Shown here in pieces: positions 25,275 through 34,646 of a stretch of DNA of 64,000 nt. The notes under the pieces were generated by a model. The model saw only the letters and a list, made by a program, of their open reading frames with translations, had not been told where the DNA came from and ran no database searches. The first letter of the stretch is position 1, and the number at the start of each line of letters is the position of its first letter. Both the position numbers and the translations under genes were made by a program. Origin of the DNA: Candidatus Nitrotoga sp. CP45 (GTDB lineage Bacteria > Pseudomonadota > Gammaproteobacteria > Burkholderiales > Gallionellaceae); contig QFXJ01000048.1 in NCBI GenBank assembly GCA_003402375.1, positions 1 through 64,000 of the forward strand, given 5' to 3'.

Positions 25275-25420
25275 GTAATTTACAGCAACGAATTTCGTGA
25301 ACAGGCGGTCAAGCAAATCACAAATGGAGGGTTAAGCCAAAAGGAAGCGGCGCGACGATTGTTGATGCCTGTTTCCATATTAGAGTAATGGTTAAAATCC
25401 TCAAAGATTTGTTCAGTGGC
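25275..25420 (+). pseudogene. IS3-family transposase OrfA remnant
   Basis: The frame from 25281 reads YSNEFREQAVKQITNGGLSQ and then KEAARRLLMP, the helix-turn-helix N-terminus of IS3-family OrfA. It meets a TAA at 25386 and is followed by further stops, with only loose matches onward. The rest of the 25140-25698 gap shows no intact gene, so this is a dead fragment. Confidence 0.7.
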
Positions 25421-25698
25421 GACCTAGTGGGCTGCGCCATGAGCACGAGCGCATGACCAGAAACTTGGTCAGTCAATCGCTAAAATGTATGTTTGGGATG
25501 ACTACCTCCTGTCGCATTTAAGCATCAATTCTATGAAAATAGACTGGCGACATGAACCCGTTGGGGTTCAATTATTGACAGCCGACTTCTGACCTTGCTG
25601 TGTAGATCAAGTCTTACACATGACTATTGTGGGACTCAGGTTCCATTTTAAAATCAATAATGACGCACAGGCAAAGCCTGAAAAAACGATTTTGAAAT

Positions 25699-26349
25699 TT
25701 AAATGGAACAAACGGGAGGTAATTTTCCTGTAAGAGAGTTCTTATTAGCTGTACTTGGTTTTTTCATCCCGATGAAACCAATTAATCCTGTTGCGAATAA
25801 CCACATTACTCCTGGCTCAGGTACTGAACCTACTTTAACTGGAACTGGAGTGCTTGCGTTTGCAAAATTCCAGCTTGCTTCCAGATAAACAGGGCTTCCC
25901 AATGTAGCCTCCTCAACAAATAATTTTTGTGCGCCACCAAAATCTTCGATTTGGAGGTTTTTAAAACTACCGATATCGATCGGCTCTAGGTAAAACCTGA
26001 CACCATCCAGTTTTCCATTATTGAAAAAAAACCGTGTATATGTTGGATCCGTAACATCTGATTGTGAAAACGAAAATGAGCCCAGCGTAAATTTAAAATC
26101 CCAACTACTCAGCCCATTAATGAATATCGTTTCATCAGTACTGGTTCCTAGCACTAGAGCGTCGTCATAAATGGCAGAGCCTGTAATGCTGTTTCCATTG
26201 ACAAGCCCGAAAGGATTGCTGCCGCTATTATCTGTGGTAACAGCCCCGGTAAATGATGTCGTTACCAGCGCAGATTGGGCAACGCAAGAAAAGAAGCCCA
26301 TGCCGATAAAGGCAATAAGCGCTACAAAATGACTCTTGATGTTATTCAT
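25699..26349 (-). CDS. PEP-CTERM sorting-signal exported protein
   Basis: 216 residues. Signal peptide at 1-27 (MNNIKSHFVALIAFIGMGFF). The body is a beta-rich, Ser/Thr/Asn-rich domain. The C-terminus has the tripartite PEP-CTERM signal: SVPEPGVMWLFATGLIGFIG and then basic MKK, though 23 further residues follow, more than usual. PEP-CTERM proteins are processed by an exosortase (EpsH/XrtA) during exopolysaccharide export. No exosortase gene is in the window. The function of the body is unknown. Confidence 0.8.
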   Translation of the reverse strand: MNNIKSHFVALIAFIGMGFFSCVAQSALVTTSFTGAVTTDNSGSNPFGLVNGNSITGSAIYDDALVLGTSTDETIFINGLSSWDFKFTLGSFSFSQSDVTDPTYTRFFFNNGKLDGVRFYLEPIDIGSFKNLQIEDFGGAQKLFVEEATLGSPVYLEASWNFANASTPVPVKVGSVPEPGVMWLFATGLIGFIGMKKPSTANKNSLTGKLPPVCSI

Positions 26350-26394
26350 ATTTCCTCCTGTATGTTTATGTTCATGTTAAGGAACACCCGTTGG

Positions 26395-27012
26395 TTAATT
26401 GCGGGGTGGGAAAACGCCAGTCAGTGCAATGCAAGCTCGTATCCCCAAGAACGGAGAACGAATTCCAACGGGTTGGTTGTTGCCCGTATTTGCCACGGTT
26501 ATTGATGAGACACTCATGTCTGCATTCGCAGCAGCGGTATTGTTGTAGATTCCAGTTCTACTTGCATTTGCCTGAAGCGCCCCTGCAGGTGAATCAACAT
26601 TGCCGTTAGTGGTAGTGCCGTGCAAAATTGCTGCGTGCGAATGGGCTGGCATTTGATTGATATTTAATGCCACTGTCTCATTACCTCCTTGTTGCCCCTG
26701 GGTAATATTGGATAGTCCTGTTCCTTGTCCTACGTGAACAGGGCTGCGTCCTCTTAGATCGGGAAGCGCAAAATTGGTTGTACCGTTGCCACCATACTGG
26801 GTTCCAAGCAATGAAAATAACGCTGTGTTTGAAGAAATAGCCAGTAACTGACCGTTGGATTCTATAAATCCTTGGGGACAAAAAGAAAAACCTACCCAGA
26901 TAATTTCTCCAATATAAGGCTCAGGCCCTGCTTGTGAAGATGGAGCAGAAAATATTGCGGTAGCAACGATTGCCGAAAGCATGAGCGATTTAAAATTTGT
27001 TTTTTTATTCAT
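26395..27012 (-). CDS. Exported phage tail-collar domain protein
   Basis: About 205 residues. A signal peptide (MNKKTNFKSLMLSAIVATAI ending SSQA) is followed by the tail-collar (Mdp-like) fold: YIGEIIWVGFSFCPQGFIES, NGQLLAISSNTALFSLLGTQ, YGGNGTTNFALPDLRGR and NQMPAHSH, with an RSPFLGIRACIALTGVFP end. These are microcystin-dependent-protein-like domains that occur as exported bacterial proteins as well as phage fibres. The start at 27012 has GGGA about 10 bases upstream. It lies next to the PEP-CTERM gene. Confidence 0.8.
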   Translation of the reverse strand: MNKKTNFKSLMLSAIVATAIFSAPSSQAGPEPYIGEIIWVGFSFCPQGFIESNGQLLAISSNTALFSLLGTQYGGNGTTNFALPDLRGRSPVHVGQGTGLSNITQGQQGGNETVALNINQMPAHSHAAILHGTTTNGNVDSPAGALQANASRTGIYNNTAAANADMSVSSITVANTGNNQPVGIRSPFLGIRACIALTGVFPPRN

Positions 27013-27342
27013 TTTTATAATTCCCATTTTGATTGCACAAATGACACACCTTGATCTAATGATTGATTTCATCAGATCATAAACAAGGGTGGTCCGTATT
27101 TTCTTGGTTAAAAAAGATTTTTAGAAGGATTTTTTACGTTCCCCGGTGAAGGCTAATGCTTATTATTTTATAAGTCAATAATGACAGGGAAGTGTTAGCT
27201 CCAAGTAGTACTGTCCAGAATAAAAGGGGGCAGATATCGTCTTGACATCGCAGCTGCCATCCGGCGAAGACCTATTCTTGACTCTACCGGATTGTAGGGT
27301 GCATCATCGCGCCATCCAATGCAATGGACACTTGCCTATCCT
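27013..27342. other. Intergenic region
   Basis: About 330 bases between the tail-collar and methyltransferase-like genes. I see no credible gene, repeat pair or terminator in it. Confidence 0.5.
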
Positions 27343-28107
27343 TCAAGGCTTGATGAAGCGAAATGCGAATTTGTCTGTCGGTATTTCCATATCGAAATAA
27401 ACTTGATCGCGAGGGTCGGTCGGGTTGCGAAGAAAGTTGCTTTCTTGTTCAAGTCGGAAACCGGCTTTTTGAATCTCATCCAAAACGATAGCCTGGTCCA
27501 TGCGATGGAGCGTCTTTGCCGTTGCAATATCAGTGCCCGTCTTGGTGGAGTGGTCGATCACGATGAGGTGTCCGCCAGATTTCAACGCCTTGAATAATCG
27601 CTGATTCAACCTGGCACGACGGGCAGCCGACATGTGGGTGCTATTGTGATAATTCATGATGTTGGTAATCAAATCCAGTTTGGGCGCAGCTTCGGGTATG
27701 GGATCTTCGAAAGGGCGGATAACTGGCACAATGTTCGACTGGGGGTGGTCGGCCAATCGTTTGATGAATGCTGGCCGTGGGTCTCCTTGCGCCCATACCG
27801 TTCCGGCGCTTCCAACAACCAACGCAAGCAATTGTGTCGTGTACCCATTGCCAGTTGCGAGATCCAGTACCCGCATACCCGGTCGCACTTGGGCGAACTG
27901 CAAGAACTCAACCGGTTTGCGTGTAGCGTCAGCACGCTTATCTTCATTAGTTCGAATGGGGCTGCTAACCGCCTGTTGGTAAAAGTCGGATAGTGTTCGC
28001 GGGTTGATTAACCCAGGCGCTGCGTATCCGTTGATCCCGCATACAAAGCCGAAGATAGCGATTAGCGTCAGTAGCCATCGGCCACCCAAGCAGTATTGGG
28101 TAATCAC
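27343..28107 (-). CDS. Exported SAM-methyltransferase-like protein (copy 1)
   Basis: 254 residues. The N-terminus is a signal-peptide-like segment (WLLTLIAIFGFVCGINGYAA). Then ADATRKPVEFLQFAQVRPGM leads into the SAM motif VLDLATGNGYTTQLLALV, with DLITNIMNYHN and ALKSGGHLIVIDHS as motifs IV and V, a COG4798-type predicted methyltransferase. It is a close paralog of the next upstream gene. It starts at GTG and lacks a strong ribosome site. How a SAM enzyme would work outside the cytoplasm is unclear. Confidence 0.72.
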   Translation of the reverse strand: MITQYCLGGRWLLTLIAIFGFVCGINGYAAPGLINPRTLSDFYQQAVSSPIRTNEDKRADATRKPVEFLQFAQVRPGMRVLDLATGNGYTTQLLALVVGSAGTVWAQGDPRPAFIKRLADHPQSNIVPVIRPFEDPIPEAAPKLDLITNIMNYHNSTHMSAARRARLNQRLFKALKSGGHLIVIDHSTKTGTDIATAKTLHRMDQAIVLDEIQKAGFRLEQESNFLRNPTDPRDQVYFDMEIPTDKFAFRFIKP

Positions 28108-28258
28108 AAAAAAATCTTTTCAAAAATATCAGGGCGTAAGGTAATTTTCAGTGGGACGGTCATCCCATGTATTTGGAGCTTGCCTACAAATATAAAAGGA
28201 ACGCTAATGTCCAAAATGTGTGTAGGCAAGCGTCCACGGCAATGGATGCCTATACCTA

Positions 28259-29026
28259 TCAAGGCTTGACGAAGCGCAAGGCAAATTTGTCTGACGGAAT
28301 TTTCATCTTGAAGAAAGCTTGGTCACGGGGGTCAGACGGATTGTGTAGGAAGCTGCTTTCTTCTTCGAGCTGGAAACCTGCCTTCAGGAATTCCTCACCA
28401 ACGAGTTTTTCGTCAATACGGTGAAGTGACTTTGCTGCTGAGACTCCACTACCCGGTTTTGCTGAGTGATCAATTACAACGAGATGTCCACCAGATTTCA
28501 ATGCATTAAACAATCGTTGGTTTAGTTTGGAACGGTCAACGGGTTTATAGGCGATATCATGGTAGTTCAGGATGATGGTAATCAAGTCTAACTTGGGTAT
28601 ATCACTGGGGATAGGGTCTTCAAAAGAGCTTATTACCGGAACGATGTTCGGTTGGGGATGGTCGGCCAACCGTTTGACAAGTGCTGGCCGTTGTTGGTCC
28701 CCTTGTGCCCATACGGTACCCTTGCTTCCAATAACCAGCGCAAGTAGCTGCGTGGTGTTTCCCCCGCCAGCTGCAATGTCCATTACCAGCATACCTGGCC
28801 GTACTTGGGTGAACTGTAGGAATTCAATTGGTTTGCGCGTTGCATCAGCACGCCTGTCTTCATCGGTTCGTATTGGGCTGTTAACCGCCTGTTGGTAACC
28901 CTCATTTACAGCTTGCAAATTATCCCATTGAGGAGAGGTATGTCCGTTAATTCCCCATGCCAAACCAAAGCTGGCGATTAACGCCGGAAGCCATCGCCCA
29001 GTTACGCAGTATTTTGTTGTTAACAT
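28259..29026 (-). CDS. Exported SAM-methyltransferase-like protein (copy 2)
   Basis: 255 residues, a tandem paralog of copy 1 over its whole length. It has a signal-like N-terminus (WLPALIASFGLAWGINGHTS), the SAM motif MDIAAGGGNTTQLLAL, DLITIILNYHD and ALKSGGHLVVIDHSAK. The start at 29026 (MLTTKYCV) has AGGA 6 bases upstream, whereas the frame's first start is a TTG. Both copies keep the glycine-rich loop, so neither looks inactivated. Confidence 0.75.
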   Translation of the reverse strand: MLTTKYCVTGRWLPALIASFGLAWGINGHTSPQWDNLQAVNEGYQQAVNSPIRTDEDRRADATRKPIEFLQFTQVRPGMLVMDIAAGGGNTTQLLALVIGSKGTVWAQGDQQRPALVKRLADHPQPNIVPVISSFEDPIPSDIPKLDLITIILNYHDIAYKPVDRSKLNQRLFNALKSGGHLVVIDHSAKPGSGVSAAKSLHRIDEKLVGEEFLKAGFQLEEESSFLHNPSDPRDQAFFKMKIPSDKFALRFVKP

Positions 29027-29195
29027 GAAGATTCCTTTCAAGAGTGTTGTTAAGTTGTGGTGGCACCGTACTCATTTTGCAGCTATTTGATAGGTGGTGT
29101 GATGTTGCTGAGTCAGTAAAATTTTACACTGGCCTTATACGGAGCGGGAACAGCTGGAAGTTAAACAGTCTGACTCGCTGAAAGCGAATGGATAT

Positions 29196-29271
29196 TGGTG
29201 CCCCGAAGACGAATCGAACGTCCGACCTACCCCTTAGGAGGGGGTCGCTCTATCCACTGAGCTACCGAGGC
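29196..29271 (-). tRNA. tRNA-Arg(CCT)
   Basis: A 76-base cloverleaf on the minus strand. The acceptor strand GCCTCGG pairs with TCGGGGC, the D-arm reads GCTC, the anticodon loop is CTCCTAA inside an ACCCC/GGGGT stem giving CCT, the T-arm contains GTTCGATTC, and CCA is encoded. It reads AGG arginine codons. Confidence 0.95.
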
Positions 29272-29796
29272 GCGTGCCTATTCTAACGCAAATGAACTTT
29301 GATCACACCTCTGCTATTCACAATTTATTTAGTCTAACTTATTCATAAAGAGGGTAAATAACACTCGTAATTATTTAATATAATGTACTTTTTAAGCGAT
29401 ACATTCGTAAAATGTATACAGGGAGTTTTCTCTGTCAGTCGGCTGACAGTTGATAGCATAAGCCGCACGTGCGGAAATAATACGATGCTTCCGGGGAAGC
29501 CACTGTACGGCCTGAGTCAATCTGCCATGCGTAACGCTGTGCCGTGGTAAACCGATGGAATGTGGCTGACCTACCGTCCGCAACCGGGAAAAATGCGGGG
29601 CCTTTGATCAGACATTTGTGTTGCTTTTATGTAGCTTCAAACAATTGAATTTCTATGCCTCAAGTTGTAAGAATTGGGGCCCAGTCTACGACTGGTACGG
29701 GTGTAACCATAGTTTCATGAAAAACACCAAGACTACATGATTCAGTTAATGCTCAATCTTGAGCGCCACTTCCACTGAGTAAGGTATACCTACCTC
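29272..29796. other. Intergenic region with no clear gene
   Basis: 525 bases between tRNA-Arg and the FAD oxidoreductase gene. A 63-codon minus-strand frame at 29392-29583 looks like noise. I recognise no repeat, intron core or transposase in it. The last 30 bases should hold the leader of the downstream operon. Confidence 0.5.
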
Positions 29797-30924
29797 ATGT
29801 ATCGCTTGATCATGGCGGGCGGTGGACACGCGCAACTCAGCGTGCTTAAAACCCTTGCTCAAAAATCTTTGGGCATTGATGCGGTACTGATTACCCCCAG
29901 TCCTTACCAAATCTATTCAGGCATGTTGCCGGGATGGATAGCCGGACATTACAGCCTGTCGGAATGTCGGATCGATCTGCGCCCGCTGGCAGCATCCGCC
30001 GGGGCACGCCTGATCTTTGCCCAAGTCGTTGGAATAGATGCCCAACGGTGCCGAATCTCGCTTTCAGATGGCATGCACCTCGATTACGACGGCTTGTCGC
30101 TCGATGTGGGTAGCGAGGCTGATCTATCATTACTGGAGGTGGCGGGAGAACGTCTGCTACCAATCAAGCCGCTGGCAAATTTTGTACAACGTTGGCCGGC
30201 CATACTCAACGCTGCATCGCAACAGGATCATTATCGGCTGGTGGTGGTCGGCGGCGGTGCGGCTGGCGTCGAGTTGGCATTTGCCGCGCAATATGCTTTT
30301 GCCACGCAACGATGCAAGCAAGCTTCAGTCGCGTTGGTCGCTTCGGAGGGCGGCATATTGCCGGGTCATGCAAGCGGGGTGAAGCATCGTGTCCGTGCGC
30401 TGTTGGGGCAGCGCGGCATTATGTTGTATCAGGCGCAAGCAGTGGGTACTTTAGAAGGGGTTGCACTTTCCAACGGGCAATCCCTGCTTGCGGATTGCAT
30501 CATTGCCGCGACCGGTGCACGTCCGCTCGCTTGGCTACGTAATTCCGGTCTTGCGTTGGATGAAGAGGGCTACGTCCTCGTGGATGCGCAACACCGAAGC
30601 ATCTCCCACCCCAATGTATTTGCCGCCGGCGATGTGTGTATGCGTAGTGACATTCAGCTTGCGCATTCCGGTGTGCACGCGGTATTTGCCGGGCCGGTAC
30701 TGGCGCACAACCTGATTGCAGCCATCAATGGGCGCGTACTTAAAAGTTACTGGCCACGCAAAAAATCCTTGTATTTGCTGGCGACTGGCCCGAAACACGC
30801 CATCGCATCCTGGGGTGCGTTCAGCGCCCAAGGGCATTGGGTGTGGCGCTGGAAGGACTGGATCGATCGCCACTTCATGCATAAGAATGGCACATTGAAT
30901 CGCTTGCATAATGGCGAGAAATAA
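29797..30924 (+). CDS. NDH-2-like FAD-dependent oxidoreductase
   Basis: A 375-residue two-dinucleotide-fold flavoprotein. It starts YRLIMAGGGHAQLSVLKTLA (FAD loop); VVVGGGAAGVELAFAA is the NAD(P)H loop and HPNVFAAGDVCM the C-terminal FAD motif. It resembles type II NADH dehydrogenases and the oxidoreductase half of SelD-fused proteins. No C-terminal TM helix is seen, so it is probably soluble or peripherally membrane-bound. It is followed within 20 bases by an ECF sigma factor gene, which suggests one transcript. Confidence 0.8.
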   Translation: MYRLIMAGGGHAQLSVLKTLAQKSLGIDAVLITPSPYQIYSGMLPGWIAGHYSLSECRIDLRPLAASAGARLIFAQVVGIDAQRCRISLSDGMHLDYDGLSLDVGSEADLSLLEVAGERLLPIKPLANFVQRWPAILNAASQQDHYRLVVVGGGAAGVELAFAAQYAFATQRCKQASVALVASEGGILPGHASGVKHRVRALLGQRGIMLYQAQAVGTLEGVALSNGQSLLADCIIAATGARPLAWLRNSGLALDEEGYVLVDAQHRSISHPNVFAAGDVCMRSDIQLAHSGVHAVFAGPVLAHNLIAAINGRVLKSYWPRKKSLYLLATGPKHAIASWGAFSAQGHWVWRWKDWIDRHFMHKNGTLNRLHNGEK

Positions 30925-30944
30925 AATTGAACTGTGGGAAAGTA

Positions 30945-31580
30945 ATGGTTACCGATCGGGATCACAAAGATAATATTCAGCAAGCCGTAAATTTGCTGGC
31001 TGACGCGGCATTTCTGGAAGACATACGCAAACAAATGATCAAATTCGCTATGCTCCAGCTCGGAGACGGTCACTTGGCGGAAGATGCAGTGCAGGAAGCT
31101 TTGATCGGTGCGTTGAAGAATGCCACCTCCTTTGGTGGGCGCGCCGCACTCAAAACCTGGATATTTGCTATTTTGAAGAACAAGATTGTGGATACGCTGC
31201 GACACAAGCAACGGGTGGTGAATGTCAGTAGCTTATTGCGCGAGGAAGATGATGACGAGGCGCTTTCAGAATTGTTCGACCAGAAAGGATTTTGGCAGCA
31301 AGATGAACGTCCAATAGCATGGGGCAATCCCGAAGCGTCCCTGCACGAGTCGTATTTCTGGCGTGTGTTTGAAGCGTGTCTGGAACGCTTACCGCCCAAA
31401 CAGGCGCGGGCATTCATGATGCGGGAATTTATCGAGCTGGATGCCGACGAAGTTTGTGTTGCCATGAATTTAACCACCAGCAACCTGCATGTGTTGTTGT
31501 ATCGCGCGCGTCTGCGTTTGCGCGAGTGCATTGAAAACAGATGGTATCTGCAAGGAGAGCGAAATGATGAATTGCCGTGA
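30945..31580 (+). CDS. ECF-type RNA polymerase sigma factor
   Basis: About 211 residues. Region 2 is seen in DGHLAEDAVQEALIGALKNA and ALKTWIFAILKNKIVDTLRH; region 4 in LERLPPKQARAFMMREFIEL and DADEVCVAMNLTTSNLHVLL followed by YRARLRLRECIE. It belongs to the RpoE-like group whose members carry a zinc anti-sigma gene next door. The ATG at 30945 has GGGA just upstream; the earlier frame start is a TTG. It likely controls its own operon, including the flavoprotein gene. Confidence 0.85.
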   Translation: MVTDRDHKDNIQQAVNLLADAAFLEDIRKQMIKFAMLQLGDGHLAEDAVQEALIGALKNATSFGGRAALKTWIFAILKNKIVDTLRHKQRVVNVSSLLREEDDDEALSELFDQKGFWQQDERPIAWGNPEASLHESYFWRVFEACLERLPPKQARAFMMREFIELDADEVCVAMNLTTSNLHVLLYRARLRLRECIENRWYLQGERNDELP

Positions 31581-31791
31581 CGCTACGAGCCTGATGTCTG
31601 AGGCGCAAGAACGACCCCTCTCGATCGCCGAGCGGGTGTCATTGAAGTTGCACGTGATTATGTGCAGCGGTTGCCAGAACTTTAAAAATCAAATGGGTAC
31701 GCTCAGATTGATGACGCGTGCCTATGCAAAGGGGGAGGCAAGCACCTTGATTTGCAAAGATAACATCGAGCCCATGGATAAATCATCGTAA
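31564..31791 (+). CDS. Zinc-binding anti-sigma factor (zf-HC2)
   Basis: 75 residues overlapping the sigma gene by 17 bases. LKLHVIMCSGCQNF is the HxxxCxxC zinc anti-sigma motif, and an upstream Cys in MMNCRDATSLMSEAQERPLS completes the site. There is no TM helix, so it is a soluble anti-sigma factor, probably redox- or zinc-sensing. It should bind and hold the ECF sigma factor upstream. Confidence 0.82.
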   Translation: MMNCRDATSLMSEAQERPLSIAERVSLKLHVIMCSGCQNFKNQMGTLRLMTRAYAKGEASTLICKDNIEPMDKSS

Positions 31792-31977
31792 TAGCGGTCA
31801 TGACAGCTTTATTCGAGCGTGTAGGATGGAAATGCGCCATCGCGACGGTATACTTGGCTGATGCTTGACAAAGCCGGGTACGATAATTGTAAGACAGCTT
31901 TTGAATGTTTTGGAGAGCCACTATGATTCCAATTACAGTGCACACAGCCTTGTTTGTTAACTTGCCGCTGAATTGAA

Positions 31978-32457
31978 ATGAAGATGGCTGCGCATAAATT
32001 ATCCCTGTCGGTGCAGTATGCGGTCGGAAAGACGGGTCTGCCCACACGTCAGCAGTTTCGCCGTTGGATCAAAGCTGCATTGCAATGCGATGTGCAAACC
32101 GTGCTGCGTATCGTAGACGAAATAGAGGGGCGTGCATTAAACAAACAATTTCGCGGCAAGAATTACGCTACTAACGTGCTTACGTTTGTGTATGCGGATA
32201 ACGGCCAGCGGCCTGACAAAACCGAATTGCTGTATGGCGATATCGTGATCTGTGCGCCGGTGGTCGAACGCGAAGTGCGCGAGCAACACAAGGATTTGCA
32301 AGCGCACTTCGCTCATCTCACTATTCATGGCGCCCTGCATTTACAAGGATATGACCACGAAAATGACCAGGATGCCGCCATAATGGAAGCACTGGAAACA
32401 AAGCTGCTGGTAAAGCTAGGGTATGTTGATCCTTACAAAGTTGTAGGGCCCCTCTAA
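31978..32457 (+). CDS. ybeY: Endoribonuclease YbeY (16S rRNA 3' maturation)
   Basis: 159 residues. The zinc site HGALHLQGYDHE and the substrate strand NYATNVLTFVYAD, YGDIVICAPVVERE are diagnostic of YbeY, a single-strand RNase for 16S rRNA 3'-end maturation and ribosome quality control. The last three residues (GPL) and the stop codon are supplied by the terminal repeat of a MITE inserted at 32446, so the native C-terminus has been replaced. Confidence 0.93.
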   Translation: MKMAAHKLSLSVQYAVGKTGLPTRQQFRRWIKAALQCDVQTVLRIVDEIEGRALNKQFRGKNYATNVLTFVYADNGQRPDKTELLYGDIVICAPVVEREVREQHKDLQAHFAHLTIHGALHLQGYDHENDQDAAIMEALETKLLVKLGYVDPYKVVGPL

Positions 32458-32625
32458 AAATTCAGATTTGCGAGCATCCCCTTCGGGGATTGCCTGCTTA
32501 ACCCGTTTCGTCACAATACGTTGTTGCTCACAAAAAAAGTTTCCTTACATATTAATTATATGCTGCGTCAACATTTTTTATTCGCGCCTAGTCTTGTTTA
32601 GAACTCTTAATTTTTAGAGGTACCC
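32446..32625. mobile_element. 180-bp MITE with terminal inverted repeats
   Basis: The left end GGGCCCCTCTAAAAATTCA and the inverted right end GGGTACCTCTAAAAATTAA match at 16 of 19 positions. Both ends are flanked by TGTA (32442-32445 and 32626-32629), a likely target duplication. There is no gene inside, but there is a GCATCCCC-TTCG-GGGATTGC hairpin at 32473-32492. The ends resemble those of IS5-type elements. It overlaps the ybeY 3' end and lies between ybeY and glyA. A lone similar end is seen at 38697-38709. Confidence 0.8.
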
Positions 32626-32802
32626 TGTAGTTGAATGAAGGTTTTTTCATTCGGCTAGTTATCTTATAACGATGAATTTGATTCAACGCAGTTTAAGCTT
32701 GCTTGCAGTGCGTGTACCCATGTGGCTGGCAGTGTGTTTGTTCCCAGCCAACGTGATAAAATCCGCACCCATTCTCCTTCTCTGACTTATTGGAAATCCA
32801 TC

Positions 32803-34071
32803 ATGTTCTCTAGCAAAAACACAATCGCTCATACTGACCCTGAATTATGGGCAGCGATTCAAGATGAAAGTCGCCGTCAGGAGGATCATATTGAGCTGAT
32901 CGCTTCAGAAAATTACACCAGCCCGGCGGTGATGGAAGCGCAGGGCAGCAAATTGACCAACAAATATGCCGAAGGGTATCCCGGGAAGCGTTACTACGGC
33001 GGCTGCGAATACGTAGATGTGGCGGAGCAATTGGCAATTGACCGTGTAAAGGCTTTATTTGGCGCTGAATATGCCAATGTTCAGCCGCATTCCGGCTCGC
33101 AGGCCAATCAAGCGGTATACCTGTCGGTGCTCAAGCCGGGTGACACTATCCTTGGCATGTCGCTGGCGCATGGCGGCCACCTAACCCATGGCGCTTCTGT
33201 GAATCTAAGTGGCAAGCTGTATCACGCCGTTGTTTATGGCCTCAACGAAAAAGAAGAGATTGACTATGATGCAGTGGAAAAGCTGGCTCAGGAACATAAG
33301 CCCAGGATGATCGTCGCTGGTGCTTCCGCCTATGCGCTGGTGATCGACTGGAAGCGTTTCCGCGCCATCGCTGACAGCGTAGGGGCATATTTGTTCGTGG
33401 ACATGGCTCATTACGCCGGACTGGTGGCGGCCGGTTATTATCCCAGCCCGGTGGGCATCGCTGACTTTGTCACCAGTACCACCCACAAGACGTTGCGCGG
33501 CCCACGTGGTGGCATCATCCTGGCTAAGGCAGAATTTGAAAAAGTACTTAATTCCGCGATATTCCCTGGTATACAGGGTGGCCCCTTGATGCATGTAATC
33601 GCCGCCAAGGCCGTGGCGTTTAAGGAGGCAATGGGCAAGGAATTCAAGGAATGCCAGAAACAGGTGATTGATAATGCCCGCGTGATGGCTAAGGTATTGC
33701 AGGAGCGCGGCTTGCGCATTGTATCTGGACGCACAGATTGCCACATGTTCCTGTTAGACCTGCAATCCAAGCAAATCACTGGCAAGGACGCCGAGACGGC
33801 GCTAGGGCGTGCGCATATCACGGTGAACAAAAACGCTATCCCTAACGACCCACAAAAACCGTTCGTTACCAGCGGAATTCGCATCGGCAGTCCGGCGATG
33901 ACTACGCGCGGCTTTAAAGAGTTAGAAGCGGAGAAGCTAGCACACCTGATTGCGGATGTATTGGATGCACCCCATGATGATGTGGTGATTAACCGCGTGG
34001 CTACAGATGTGAAGCAGCTATGCGCAAAATTTCCAGTATATGGTCACAGTAAAAGAAGGAAAGAGGATTAA
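32803..34071 (+). CDS. glyA: Serine hydroxymethyltransferase
   Basis: A 422-residue PLP enzyme that interconverts serine and glycine with tetrahydrofolate. It begins [66 protein letters not shown], and the PLP lysine motif [15 protein letters not shown] are all present. The start is placed at 32803 from family length. In this genome it could also use glycine derived from glyoxylate made by the mcl-mtk operon. Confidence 0.97.
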   Translation: MFSSKNTIAHTDPELWAAIQDESRRQEDHIELIASENYTSPAVMEAQGSKLTNKYAEGYPGKRYYGGCEYVDVAEQLAIDRVKALFGAEYANVQPHSGSQANQAVYLSVLKPGDTILGMSLAHGGHLTHGASVNLSGKLYHAVVYGLNEKEEIDYDAVEKLAQEHKPRMIVAGASAYALVIDWKRFRAIADSVGAYLFVDMAHYAGLVAAGYYPSPVGIADFVTSTTHKTLRGPRGGIILAKAEFEKVLNSAIFPGIQGGPLMHVIAAKAVAFKEAMGKEFKECQKQVIDNARVMAKVLQERGLRIVSGRTDCHMFLLDLQSKQITGKDAETALGRAHITVNKNAIPNDPQKPFVTSGIRIGSPAMTTRGFKELEAEKLAHLIADVLDAPHDDVVINRVATDVKQLCAKFPVYGHSKRRKED

Positions 34072-34164
34072 GAAAAACCGAGGGATTATGATTTTTTGTT
34101 TGTTTCGTAACGTCTCAATTTCCGTTTTTCGATTGCCGTTTTCTGCTTTTCGTTCTTCAAGCCT

Positions 34165-34644
34165 ATGAAATGCCCATTTTGCAAAGGCCCTGACACCCAA
34201 GTGGTGGATACTCGCGAAAGCGAGGAGGGCGATAGTATCCGCCGCCGCCGCCGCTGCTTATCTTGCGAAAAACGTTTCACCACCTATGAAACAGTCGAGC
34301 AGCGTATGCCACAGGTGGTCAAGCAGAACGGCATGCGCGCTGAATTCGATGAAGAAAAATTGAGCACCAGTTTTAATCGCGCATTGCATAAGCGACCGGT
34401 TCCGACAGAGCTGGTAGATGCGGCCATAGATCATGTAAAACAAAGAGTATTCGCTCTTGGCGAACGTGAGATCGGCACCCGGCAAATCGGCGAGATGGTG
34501 ATGAAGGAATTGTTGAAGCTGGACAAGGTAGCCTACATTCGTTTCGCTTCGGTGTACAAAAGTTTCCAGGATGTGAGGGATTTTTCTGAGGCGGTCGAGG
34601 CAGTGCGTCAATCGCCTGCAAAGGCCAAACCGCGAGCGAGTTGA
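34165..34644 (+). CDS. nrdR: Transcriptional repressor NrdR
   Basis: 159 residues. An N-terminal zinc ribbon ([20 protein letters not shown] with C-x2-C, and [16 protein letters not shown]) is followed by an ATP-cone domain ([20 protein letters not shown]). NrdR represses ribonucleotide reductase genes according to ATP/dATP. It is first in the nrdR-rib-nusB cluster, as in most proteobacteria. Confidence 0.97.
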   Translation: MKCPFCKGPDTQVVDTRESEEGDSIRRRRRCLSCEKRFTTYETVEQRMPQVVKQNGMRAEFDEEKLSTSFNRALHKRPVPTELVDAAIDHVKQRVFALGEREIGTRQIGEMVMKELLKLDKVAYIRFASVYKSFQDVRDFSEAVEAVRQSPAKAKPRAS

Positions 34645-34646
34645 AT

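Noticed and set aside
29392-29583. 63-codon minus-strand frame as a gene
   Set aside because: No recognisable family and no ribosome site; the composition looks non-coding.
31860-31895. TTGACA followed by TAATTG as a promoter for ybeY
   Set aside because: The spacing is about 13 bases, too short for a sigma-70 promoter.
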